Shown here: positions 46,128 through 54,318 of the stretch, one piece after another
How the letters are laid out: every line of letters starts with the position of its first letter
Numbering within the stretch: the first letter of the stretch is position 1
From: Bacteroidota bacterium
GTDB lineage: Bacteria > Bacteroidota > Bacteroidia > Chitinophagales > Saprospiraceae
Assembly: GCA_024642705.1 (NCBI GenBank)
Contig: JAHEAQ010000002.1
Coordinates: 151,124-215,123 of the forward strand
Reading direction: 5' to 3'
Length of the DNA stretch: 64,000 nt
Position numbers and translations under genes: made by a program
Notes under the pieces: generated by a model
What the model was told of the DNA's origin: nothing
Seen by the model: only the letters and a program-made list of their open reading frames with translations
The model's database searches: none

Positions 46128-47813
46128 ATGAGTATTGAGCAAAATCTTTCAAGAGCCCAAATTTCCAGGTCAGCATTGCAGCGACTTTCATTGGCAATGC
46201 GACATCTTTTTGTGAGAGGAAGTTATAAACCTTTGGGAGTTTCTGGGGAATCAATGATTGATTCTATGTTGGCTTTAAATCCTGAAATTTATGGTTCAAT
46301 TAATGACCCAGAAAAAGTTGAACTTGATGGGCTTCTTTATATATTTCAGCGATTGCCCCAAGGAATAGAACAATGTAGATTTATTAAATTGATAAGTAGG
46401 GAAGGGCTTGAAGAAACTGATTTTATACCCTTAATTCCTAGTAAAAGAAGAAGGAACTGTTATCGAATTGATGAATCTCAAATGTATATTGAAATGACGA
46501 GAGGCAGCAGCGATGTATTCGATGTTTTAACCCATCTAACCTTCATGTATATTGAATCTGAGAAGATAAGGAAAAACAGCACGGATGCAAAAAATAGAAA
46601 AAACAGAACCTGGGCTATGTTAGAAGCTACTGTTAATGATTTACGTTCAGGAAAGGGCATAAAGGTTGAAGTTGGGTACACATATTTAAGTTCCATTTTA
46701 GGAAGGACTTTCAAGGAAATTTCAGTAGCAAGCAAGAAATTTGATGATTCTGAAGAGATAAATAGTTTGTTCGAAATAGTATATGATCTTGGGAGACTTA
46801 GTATGGATGAATATTTTCTAGAAAAGGACCGTGAAATAAGTTTTTCTTCTTCACTAAGGGAGAAATTAGGCCACCATTTTTATGGGGAGGAATGGGCTGA
46901 TAACATCAAAGAATTTTTATGGAACAAAGGATTGTTTAACAAAGAAATACATATTATAAGTGCTAATTTGCACAGTGTTATGAATACTTTGTATGCACAG
47001 GAAGCTTTAAAAGCAAAAATAAAAAGCAAACCATTAATTGAGATTGCTAAAATTCTTAGCGAAAGTAACGGTGAGTTTAGAAAGAAAGTAACAGATTTTG
47101 CTTTCCAATACGGGATGTATGAATTGAACAATCAAAGCGGAACTAATATTTCAGTTCAAATTATTGATTGTTCTAAAGTAAATCCGAATATTTTGTCCGG
47201 GGAATTTGGTGGTCATATTACTCAAGAAGCCTTGCAAAATAAGGTTTTAATAGTGATGGATTATGCTTTTGGAGAACAGGCATATGAAACGATGGATGAA
47301 TTATTAAAACCCTTTGATAAAGATGGGAAAAAGTTTAAAATGGATATCCATTCAATTAATATTATGGGGAAAGCTGGTATTCTTGAAGGAGGGAAAGGTG
47401 ATATAATGATCCCAACTGCACATGTTTTTGAGGGTAGTGCTGATAATTATCCTTTTGAAAATGATTTTAAAAAAGACGATTTTTCTGACAGTGGACTTGG
47501 AGTTTACGAAGGGACCATGATTACAGTGCTAGGTACATCTTTACAAAATAGGGATATATTGAGTTATTTCCTAAAATCTTCATGGGGTGCGATAGGAATT
47601 GAAATGGAGGGAGCTCATTATCAGAAAGCAATACAAACTGCTTCAAAAATTAGAATGAACATAAGATCTGATGTGAAATTAAGATATGCTTATTATGCTT
47701 CTGATAATCCTTTAGAATCTGGAAGTACATTAACTTCTGGGCCGCTAGGTATAGAGGGAGTAAAGCCAACCTATCTGATAACATCGAATATATTAAAGAG
47801 AATATTTACATAG
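46128..47813 (+). CDS. conserved Bacteroidota protein (DUF6909-like) with nucleoside-phosphorylase-like C-terminal motifs
   Basis: 561 residues, no signal or membrane segment. The N-terminal half (RSALQRLSLAMRHLFVRGSYKP, GVSGESMIDSMLALNPEIYGS, IPSKRRRNCYRIDESQMYIE) matches, from memory, a widespread uncharacterised Bacteroidota family. The C-terminal half has HSINIMGKAGILEGGKGD then IMIPTAHVFEG (about 409-437) and GAIGIEMEGAHYQKAI (about 486-501). These resemble the GxAGxLxxxxxGDxxxP and EMEGA segments of the phosphorylase/MTA-SAH nucleosidase superfamily. A nucleoside- or nucleotide-binding role is inferred only. It is followed after 5 bp by an AlkD-like gene. Confidence 0.72.
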   Translation: MSIEQNLSRAQISRSALQRLSLAMRHLFVRGSYKPLGVSGESMIDSMLALNPEIYGSINDPEKVELDGLLYIFQRLPQGIEQCRFIKLISREGLEETDFIPLIPSKRRRNCYRIDESQMYIEMTRGSSDVFDVLTHLTFMYIESEKIRKNSTDAKNRKNRTWAMLEATVNDLRSGKGIKVEVGYTYLSSILGRTFKEISVASKKFDDSEEINSLFEIVYDLGRLSMDEYFLEKDREISFSSSLREKLGHHFYGEEWADNIKEFLWNKGLFNKEIHIISANLHSVMNTLYAQEALKAKIKSKPLIEIAKILSESNGEFRKKVTDFAFQYGMYELNNQSGTNISVQIIDCSKVNPNILSGEFGGHITQEALQNKVLIVMDYAFGEQAYETMDELLKPFDKDGKKFKMDIHSINIMGKAGILEGGKGDIMIPTAHVFEGSADNYPFENDFKKDDFSDSGLGVYEGTMITVLGTSLQNRDILSYFLKSSWGAIGIEMEGAHYQKAIQTASKIRMNIRSDVKLRYAYYASDNPLESGSTLTSGPLGIEGVKPTYLITSNILKRIFT

Positions 47814-47818
47814 AAAAG

Positions 47819-48526
47819 ATGAATGTACAGGAAATAATGGTTGAATTGGAAAAATATGGAAATGAATCAACCAAAAGGGTATTAATGAATCATGGTGCTA
47901 AGGAGCCATTTTTCGGCGTAAAAGTGGCAGATTTAAAGAAAATTGTGAAAAAAGTTAAAACAAATCATGATTTAGCCATGGCACTTTACAAAACTGGAAA
48001 TTCTGACGCGATGTATCTGGCAGGGCTCATAGCTGATGAATCTCGGATGTCTAAGGAAGATATTCAAGAATGGGTGGAAGAAGCATATTGGTATATGCTG
48101 AGTGAATATACCGTTCCTTGGGTTGCATCTGAAAGTTTGTATGGCGAAGAATTAGCCGATGAATGGATTCAATCTGAAAATGAAAGAGTTGCATCTGCTG
48201 GTTGGGCAACATGGTCTAATTTAGTTCTGATTCGAAAGGACGAAGATTTAGAGATTAAGAAATTAAGACAACTTATGAAAAAAGCAGAGTCTGGAATTCA
48301 TATTGGTCAAAATAGGATAAATTACACAAAAAACGGATTTATTTTAGCCGCAGGCGCAGCCGTTAAAGAATTAACAAATGAAGCAATCCTTGCTGGTCAA
48401 AGAATCGGAATTGTAAAAGTTAATATGGGTCAAACAGCCTGTAAAGTCCCATATATTCCTGACTATTTGCACAAAATGATCAATATGAACAAAATTGGAA
48501 ATAAAAAGAAATCTGCAAAATGCTGA
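47819..48526 (+). CDS. DNA alkylation repair protein (AlkD-like HEAT-repeat glycosylase family)
   Basis: 235 residues, all-helical, with the AlkD family opening (KRVLMNHGAKEPFFGVKVADLKKI) and further repeats (WVEEAYWYMLSEYTVPWVASESLY, ASAGWATWSNLVL, GIHIGQNRINYTKNGFILAAGA). AlkD proteins excise bulky or cationic alkylated bases without base flipping. The Lys-rich C-terminal tail (NKIGNKKKSAKC) is unusual and may help DNA binding. It sits 5 bp after the phosphorylase-like gene, so the two are probably co-transcribed. Confidence 0.86.
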   Translation: MNVQEIMVELEKYGNESTKRVLMNHGAKEPFFGVKVADLKKIVKKVKTNHDLAMALYKTGNSDAMYLAGLIADESRMSKEDIQEWVEEAYWYMLSEYTVPWVASESLYGEELADEWIQSENERVASAGWATWSNLVLIRKDEDLEIKKLRQLMKKAESGIHIGQNRINYTKNGFILAAGAAVKELTNEAILAGQRIGIVKVNMGQTACKVPYIPDYLHKMINMNKIGNKKKSAKC

Positions 48527-48572
48527 TTCGATTAAGAAATATGTGCATCTTTTCAGAATTAAATCTAAAAAA

Positions 48573-50219
48573 TTAATGCTTTAACTCAGCGAAAATATTT
48601 TTTTTTGAGAATGCCGCAATACTTTGACTGATATATTCATCTGCTCTAAGTTTGACCTCTAACTCTGTTTTATTGCCGAAGTAAAGTTTTCCAATCTCTG
48701 CTTTTAAATGAATGGTCAGATAATTATCAAGCCAAGCGTAGTTTTCTCCATTAAAGCCTAAAAATTCTTTAAAATCGGCTAACAGTTCTTCTGGACAGTT
48801 CCATTCGCTTACGAAAGTTTTTGCATCTAATTGGATAGAAAATTCCCCTTTAATATATTTTTTAAAAATAAATTCAGCTACTTGATTTTGGGCTATGGCA
48901 TTCTCTTTAGATAATTGAAAGCTATCCATTGGAATATAAATATCAGGACTTATTCCACCTCCAGCATATACAGTTCTTTTTTCAATTTTGGTTTTGAACT
49001 GAGTAGAATCTGGAATTGGAAAAGGAGAATTTCCAGATAATTCACCACTTGAAATTCGGCTTGCAATATCACCTTCATAAACATCTAAATCAGCGTAAGA
49101 TTTCTGAATCAGCCTGCCACTTGGTGTAAAATATTCAGCTACTGTAAGCCTAAGTGCCCCGCCATTGCTTAGATCGTATTGTTCTTGAACCAACCCTTTT
49201 CCAAAGGTTCTTCTGCCTATTATAATACCGCGATCCCAATCTTGAATTGCCCCAGCTATTATTTCGCTTCCTGAAGCTGACCCTTCATCAACAAGTATTG
49301 CTACTTTTTCGATATTGTAAAAATTTTTTCCGGTAGTTTTGAATTCTGAAACTCGGTCACCTCGACCTTTTGTATATACTAGCAATTTGCCTTTCTCAGT
49401 AAAAATTTGATTCAAGATATTTGTTGCTTCAGGAAGAAATCCTCCTGGGTTACCTCGCAAGTCTAAAATTAAATTTTTAAAACCTCCTTCTTCGTGAATT
49501 TTTTCAAGACACTTCATGAATTCAATATAGGAGTCAGAGCTAAATCTGCTCAAACTAATAATTGCAATATCATCATCGAAAAGAAATCCTTCAGCTGACT
49601 TTACATCCACATCATCGATCTCGATGTTTACGTCCTTTATTGCTTTTGTTGCAAATTCTTTTATTTGAAGCTTGAAAATGGAGTGTTTTTCACCTTTCAA
49701 CATCTCCCGCATTTTTTTGAATTCAAATTGTCGTCCAGCGATTATGGAATCATTTATTGCTACGATTTGATCCCCAATTTTCAAACCAGACTTTGCAGCT
49801 GGCCCATCTATTATAACATGATTGACACGAAGTGTATCATTCAATAAAATGGATTCTATACCGATTCCTTCAAAACTGCCCCCCATCTGATCATTAATCA
49901 ATCTCATATCTTCAGGTTTGATATATACCGAATGTGGGTCTAGATGAGAAAGAATATTTTCAAAAGCATCCGTTAACAATTGATCACTGTTCACATCTTT
50001 TACATATCTGGATTCAACAAATCTTAATAATTCTTCCACCCGACCAAGTTGACCAGTTTTAAAATCATCCATTTCGATAACCATACTTTTTAATGAATCT
50101 TTTCCTGCCATTTTATAACCTCCTATCAATCCGATTATTGCAGCAAGAGAAAAAAGCAGTGGAAACCAAATTTTATATTTATGGTTTAAGCTCTCCGATT
50201 CTTTGTTTTTTACTTCCAC
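48573..50219 (-). CDS. carboxy-terminal processing protease (S41, CtpA/Prc-like) with PDZ domain
   Basis: 548 residues from GTG 50219. One N-terminal membrane anchor (about 15-35) places it in the periplasm. A helical segment with FVESRYVKDVNSDQLLTDAFENIL and LDPHSVYI leads into a PDZ domain (about 105-190; GSFEGIGIES, GPAAKSGLKIGDQIVAIND). The S41 core follows: LILDLRGNPGGFLPEA, the catalytic Ser in DEGSASGSEIIAGAI (about residue 315) and the Lys in GRRTFGKGLVQEQY (about 340). It trims or degrades periplasmic proteins. The C-terminal ~150 residues are the family tail. Confidence 0.94.
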   Translation of the reverse strand: MEVKNKESESLNHKYKIWFPLLFSLAAIIGLIGGYKMAGKDSLKSMVIEMDDFKTGQLGRVEELLRFVESRYVKDVNSDQLLTDAFENILSHLDPHSVYIKPEDMRLINDQMGGSFEGIGIESILLNDTLRVNHVIIDGPAAKSGLKIGDQIVAINDSIIAGRQFEFKKMREMLKGEKHSIFKLQIKEFATKAIKDVNIEIDDVDVKSAEGFLFDDDIAIISLSRFSSDSYIEFMKCLEKIHEEGGFKNLILDLRGNPGGFLPEATNILNQIFTEKGKLLVYTKGRGDRVSEFKTTGKNFYNIEKVAILVDEGSASGSEIIAGAIQDWDRGIIIGRRTFGKGLVQEQYDLSNGGALRLTVAEYFTPSGRLIQKSYADLDVYEGDIASRISSGELSGNSPFPIPDSTQFKTKIEKRTVYAGGGISPDIYIPMDSFQLSKENAIAQNQVAEFIFKKYIKGEFSIQLDAKTFVSEWNCPEELLADFKEFLGFNGENYAWLDNYLTIHLKAEIGKLYFGNKTELEVKLRADEYISQSIAAFSKKNIFAELKH

Positions 50220-50441
50220 TTAAAAGTATTTTTATGAGCAATTAATAATCAATATAATATCAAATGCTAAGATTAGTTTAAATATTCTACCAAAGTGTAA
50301 AAATAACATACTTTAAATTAAAATTAACCTTTGTTTTTTATTCGTACTATTTCAATAAAAGCAATCATAAATTCAAATTATTTCAAAAAAAATACCATAT
50401 TTCCTTATTTTGTTTAATCTTGTGAAAGAAAAGAGAACATA

Positions 50442-50909
50442 ATGAACAAAAAGCCATTGGACATTGATGAATTAGATTTGCAAATTCTTTCTGTATTAAT
50501 GGAAGATGCAAAAACTCCATACACTGAGATTGGGAAAAAATTGTTTGTTTCAGGCGGAACAATTCATGTAAGAATGAAAAAATTGCAAGATCTTGGAGTT
50601 GTAAAGGGCGCATATTTGAATATTGATCATGTGTTACTAGGTTATGATCTTAGTGCTTTTTTAGGAATTTATTTGGAAAAAAGTTCAATGTACGATGCAG
50701 TCATAGAAGGCTTACGACTTATTCCTGAAATTGTTTCCGCACATTACACAACTGGGGTCTATAGCATTTTTGCTAGAGTAATTTGTAAAGACACGGATCA
50801 TTTAAGGCAAGTTCTTTCTGGGAAAGTGCAAAAAATTGCAGGCATTCAGCGAACGGAAACATTTATTTCTTTAGAAGAAAGTATCCAACGACCTGTAAAC
50901 CTTTCATAA
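50442..50909 (+). CDS. Lrp/AsnC-family transcriptional regulator
   Basis: 155 residues. An N-terminal winged helix-turn-helix (about 10-60: IDELDLQILSVLMEDAKTPYTEIGKKL, SGGTIHVRMKKLQDLGVVKG) is followed by a RAM ligand-binding domain (AFLGIYLEKSSMYDAVIEGL, EIVSAHYTTGVYSIFARVICKD, IAGIQRTETFISLEES). Such proteins respond to amino acids and regulate metabolic genes. The close Bacteroidota relatives I recall are annotated AsnC-type. It shares a bidirectional terminator with the convergent primary sigma factor. The target is not apparent. Confidence 0.93.
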   Translation: MNKKPLDIDELDLQILSVLMEDAKTPYTEIGKKLFVSGGTIHVRMKKLQDLGVVKGAYLNIDHVLLGYDLSAFLGIYLEKSSMYDAVIEGLRLIPEIVSAHYTTGVYSIFARVICKDTDHLRQVLSGKVQKIAGIQRTETFISLEESIQRPVNLS

Positions 50910-50950
50910 AAAACTCGATTTTCAAAATCCTGAATTATTAATGATTGAAC

Positions 50951-50990
50951 AAAAAAAAGAGGAAACATTTCTGAATCCTCTCTAATTTTT
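50951..50990 (-). terminator. bidirectional hairpin terminator between the Lrp-type gene and the primary sigma gene
   Basis: AGAGGA (50958-50963) pairs with TCCTCT (50976-50981) around a 12-nt loop. Eight A lie on the left (a T-run for minus-strand transcription of the sigma gene) and CTAATTTTT on the right serves the plus-strand Lrp gene. Confidence 0.7.
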
Positions 50991-51008
50991 AAATTAATCA
51001 TGAGTTAT

Positions 51009-51878
51009 TTAAGCACCTAAGTAATGTTTTAACAACTTACTCCTAGAAGCACTTCTCAATTTATTAATTGCTTTATCCTTAATCTGTCTTACTCTTTCTC
51101 TGGTAAGTCCAAATTTCTCGCCTATGTCTTCAAGAGACATAGGGTGTTCAACGCCAATGCCGAAATATAATTTAATTACATCGCATTGCCTGTCCGTCAG
51201 AGTACTTAAAGACCTTTCAATTTCCCTTCTTAAAGATTCTCCATATTCTAATTTCGAATCGGTAAGTGGTGTTCCAGAATTTTCAAGTACATCGAGTAAT
51301 GAATTATCTTCACCTTCAACAAAAGGAGCATCCATAGACACATGTCTAGCGGCTACACCTAAAGTGGTTTCTACTTCTTCAGTAGGAATGTCTAAGAGTT
51401 CGGCTAACTCTTCAGACGATGGTTCACGTTCAAATTCTTGCTCCAGTTCTGAGAACGCTCGATTGATCTTGTTTAAGGAACCGACTTTGTTCAGCGGTAA
51501 CCTTACTATCCGAGATTGTTCTGCTAAAGCCTGAAGGATAGATTGACGAATCCACCATACAGCATAAGAAATAAATTTAAATCCTCTTGTTTCATCAAAC
51601 CGTTGTGCGGCTTTGATTAGACCTAAATTTCCTTCATTGATCAAATCACTCAATGATAAGCCTTGATTTTGATATTGTTTTGCCACCGATACTACGAATC
51701 TGAGGTTGGCCTTAGTTAATCTTTCAAGTGCTTCTTGATTACCTTCTTTGATCTGTTTTGCTAATTCTACCTCTTCTTCCGGAGTAAGTAAATCTACTTT
51801 TCCGATTTCTTGCAGGTATTTTTCAAGGGATTGACTCTCCCTATTTGTAATAGACTTCGTGATTTTAAGTTGCCTCAT
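51009..51878 (-). CDS. rpoD: primary RNA polymerase sigma factor (RpoD/SigA, short Bacteroidota form)
   Basis: 289 residues. It lacks region 1.1 and starts with region 1.2 ([25 protein letters not shown]). Region 2 has [35 protein letters not shown] and [15 protein letters not shown]; region 3 has [16 protein letters not shown]; and region 4 ends with [28 protein letters not shown]. This short form is the housekeeping sigma of Bacteroidota and recognises the TAnnTTTG promoters found across this window. Its own promoter is the best match in the window, and a hairpin terminator follows it. Confidence 0.96.
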   Translation of the reverse strand: MRQLKITKSITNRESQSLEKYLQEIGKVDLLTPEEEVELAKQIKEGNQEALERLTKANLRFVVSVAKQYQNQGLSLSDLINEGNLGLIKAAQRFDETRGFKFISYAVWWIRQSILQALAEQSRIVRLPLNKVGSLNKINRAFSELEQEFEREPSSEELAELLDIPTEEVETTLGVAARHVSMDAPFVEGEDNSLLDVLENSGTPLTDSKLEYGESLRREIERSLSTLTDRQCDVIKLYFGIGVEHPMSLEDIGEKFGLTRERVRQIKDKAINKLRSASRSKLLKHYLGA

Positions 51879-51957
51879 TAATCTACTTTTGGTATTATTA
51901 GCTAATTAGAAAATATTGTACCAACTTTTATGTCAGCCCAATTTTTTTACGAAACCG

Positions 51958-51988
51958 CAAAATTAACATTATTTAATGCAGAATCAAA
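51958..51988 (-). promoter_or_regulatory. promoter of the primary sigma factor gene
   Basis: On the minus strand, TTTG (51988-51985), an exact 19-bp spacer and TAATTTTG (51965-51958) give the full Bacteroidota consensus. The ATG at 51878 implies a leader of roughly 70 nt. Confidence 0.7.
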
Positions 51989-52154
51989 ATAGAATTGTCA
52001 TTGTTTAACAACAAATACTTAACTATTAATTAAATCTCTCTAAAAAAAGTTCAAAATATTTGATAAAATGGAATATTTATTTTTAATTGCGCCTTATCGT
52101 GAAAATCTCCGATTGTTTTGATTAATAATTTACATCATAGATAATACTTTGAAA

Positions 52155-52532
52155 ATGAGTAGAATGCAAATAAGAATGGAGTTTATATTTAGAGCTTCTC
52201 CAGCCATTTTATATACCTTCCTTACAACGCCTTCCTGCCTAATCCGTTGGTTTTGCGATGAAGTAGATATCCAAAATGATATCTATACTTTTTCGTGGAA
52301 TGGAGCAGACGAAATTGCTGAACTTATTGATGATATAGAAGAAGAAAGACTAAAATTCCAATGGCAAGAAGCAGATTCAAATGAATATTTGGAATTTAAA
52401 ATGTATAAATCTGATGTCACCAATGAGACAATTCTTGAAATTCATGATTGGTGCGATGATGACGAAGAAAAAGAGATAAGAGATTTATGGGCTTCTCAGA
52501 TTAAAGCACTTAGACAAGAATGTGGCGGATAA
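52155..52532 (+). CDS. START/SRPBCC-like domain protein
   Basis: 125 residues from ATG 52155 (a TTG two codons earlier is possible). The sequence FIFRASPAILYTFLTTPSCLIRWFCDEVDI, YTFSWNGADEIAELIDDIEEERLKFQW and ETILEIHDWCDDDEEKEIRDLWASQIKAL matches the small AHSA1/START-like proteins conserved in Bacteroidota. It probably has a helix-grip fold that could bind a hydrophobic ligand or a protein partner. It is very acidic. The function is not established. It lies divergently from the primary sigma factor gene, with 276 bp between starts. Confidence 0.83.
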   Translation: MSRMQIRMEFIFRASPAILYTFLTTPSCLIRWFCDEVDIQNDIYTFSWNGADEIAELIDDIEEERLKFQWQEADSNEYLEFKMYKSDVTNETILEIHDWCDDDEEKEIRDLWASQIKALRQECGG

Positions 52533-52700
52533 ATATTTAATCTTTTTATTCTATGGAAATATGAATTTTAAAATATTCTTAGGTTCATTTTTGAATTAAC
52601 ATCATTTCCTCAATAATTTTGATAATTTTAGTATGCTCCTGATTTAGTTTGCTCCTGCTTTGGAATGAGTTTTGCTTTTGATTGTGGATGCTAACTTTTT

Positions 52701-53468
52701 TTACCTAAAATTGGCTTTTCTCTTTTCTAGAAATGCATTTATGCCTTCTTTTCCTTCGTCCGAAACCATCAATGAACCGAAGTTTTGCATTTCAAAATCA
52801 AAGCCATTAATTTTTTTATCGAAATAACTATTTATAGTTTTTATTGCAGTTGCCACAGCTTTTGGTCCGTTGCGTGCTATTTTGGCAATTAATTCTTTTG
52901 CTTTTATCAAGCATTGATCTGGGGTAACCACATGATTCACGAGACCAAGAGTTAATGCCGTTGGCGCATTAATCATGTCACCTGTTAATATATATTCTAA
53001 TGCTTTGGATTTACCAATCAATTGAACCAATCTTTGGGTTCCACCGTATCCTGGAATCAAACCTAATTTAACTTCTGGCATGCCAAATAAAGCGTTTTCA
53101 GAAGCAACTCGCATGTGGCATGCCATTGCTAACTCACAACCACCACCTAATGCAAAACCATTAACAGCAGCAATTACTGGTTTAGGATAATTTTCAATAT
53201 AATTAAATACATCATGACCTTCTTTTGACACGGCAATGCCTGCAGATTCAGTTAAATTAGGAAATCCTTTTATATCAGCTCCTGCTGCAAAAGCTTTTTC
53301 ACCGGTACCTGTTATTATAACACCATTTAATTCTTGGTTATTTGCTTGTTTTTTTAATGCTTCACCAATTTGTAGAATTAATTCTGGCTTTAGAGCATTC
53401 AATGCTTCTGGTCGATTAATGGAAATAATCAATATTTTATCATCTAATTCTGTCAAGATATATTCCAT
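52701..53468 (-). CDS. enoyl-CoA hydratase/isomerase (crotonase family)
   Basis: 255 residues. Crotonase features are INRPEALNALKPELI, the CoA/oxyanion segment GEKAFAAGADIKGF, NGFALGGGCELAMACHMRVASENALFGMPE (with Glu near the GGCE motif) and KLGLIPGYGGTQRL, carrying the second catalytic Glu region. Hydration of 2-enoyl-CoA in beta-oxidation or a related acyl-CoA pathway is expected. Single-domain crotonases vary in substrate, so no gene symbol is given. It stands alone, with a palindrome at its likely transcription start. Confidence 0.93.
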   Translation of the reverse strand: MEYILTELDDKILIISINRPEALNALKPELILQIGEALKKQANNQELNGVIITGTGEKAFAAGADIKGFPNLTESAGIAVSKEGHDVFNYIENYPKPVIAAVNGFALGGGCELAMACHMRVASENALFGMPEVKLGLIPGYGGTQRLVQLIGKSKALEYILTGDMINAPTALTLGLVNHVVTPDQCLIKAKELIAKIARNGPKAVATAIKTINSYFDKKINGFDFEMQNFGSLMVSDEGKEGINAFLEKRKANFR

Positions 53469-53531
53469 GTTGAATTTTAATTTAATAAGATAAATGAAGG
53501 ATTAAATTCTAAAATCTTAAAAATAATTTAT

Positions 53532-53564
53532 TTTGTACGTTTCAATGAACATTGTACAAAGTTA
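53532..53564 (-). promoter_or_regulatory. minus-7 box overlapped by a palindrome, candidate operator of the crotonase gene
   Basis: On the minus strand TAACTTTG (53564-53557) is a perfect TAnnTTTG box. It overlaps TTTGTAC...GTACAAA (53560-53554 and 53538-53532), whose centre also holds CAATG-AA-CATTG. The position at the start site suits a repressor, which is inference. Confidence 0.45.
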
Positions 53565-53565
53565 A

Positions 53566-54120
53566 TTAAACCGACTTTCGTTCACAGTAAACTATATAAA
53601 AACGGGGTGTGATTTTGCGAAGTAATGGCCTAAACCCTAAGCTTTGTTTGGTTTCGTCGATCCATTGCTCGGAATGAATAATTTGCCAACCTGCTTTTTC
53701 CAATAACATATCAAATTGCTTGGGTTCAAATTCATGATAATGTCTGTCAAATGGATCGTCTTTGTTCCAATAAGCATTTGCGAACCATAATTTTAACGGA
53801 ACTGAAGCAATAAGTTTTTCAGCTTTAGTCTCCTTTAATAATGGAAATGGAGAAACCAAATGCTCTAAAATTTCAAAAGCAGTCAAAATTTTGAAATCTT
53901 TGTTTTTAACAATTTCGAAATTTAAATCAAGATCAATCCCTGGTGGGCTATTGGTTACCTTATACCCATTTTTTTCCATCAAATAAGAAAGTGGATTTAT
54001 TGGGCCTAAATCTAAAATATGTTCCGAAGTGTCAACATAATTTTTTAGAAAATTAAATGTTTTTTTAAATCGCCAATCATGTACCGAAGCATAAATGCTA
54101 TCTTTATCTATTTCTTTCAT
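53566..54120 (-). CDS. SAM-dependent methyltransferase (class I)
   Basis: 184 residues. A Rossmann-like start SEHILDLGPINPLSYLMEKNGYKV (motif I, with GP in place of the usual GxG), a motif-II-like ILTAFEILEHLVSPFPLL, and HYHEFEPKQFDMLLEKAGWQII match methyltransferase type-11/25 proteins. The substrate is unknown. It is encoded on the opposite strand just before a glycosyltransferase and flippase block, so a role in modifying a surface glycan or lipid is possible but unproven. Confidence 0.82.
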   Translation of the reverse strand: MKEIDKDSIYASVHDWRFKKTFNFLKNYVDTSEHILDLGPINPLSYLMEKNGYKVTNSPPGIDLDLNFEIVKNKDFKILTAFEILEHLVSPFPLLKETKAEKLIASVPLKLWFANAYWNKDDPFDRHYHEFEPKQFDMLLEKAGWQIIHSEQWIDETKQSLGFRPLLRKITPRFYIVYCERKSV

Positions 54121-54318
54121 CCATTAAAAATTGGTCAAATGTTTTTTTCAAAAATACTATTATTTATTATGGCGGATAAAAATAGGTTAGATAAGCAACA
54201 GTTGAAAATTAATTGGTGGATAAATGAAGTAAATTGGTAATTTAATTTCTAAGAAGATTTATTGTCTAAATAGTAAAAAGATAATATAAACCCTCAATTA
54301 TTGATTAAATAGGTAACG

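Noticed and set aside
52634-52657. Direct repeat TGCTCCTG, two copies 16 bp apart
   Set aside because: Eight bases repeated twice in a short gap is compatible with chance, and no further copies or associated gene signal were found.
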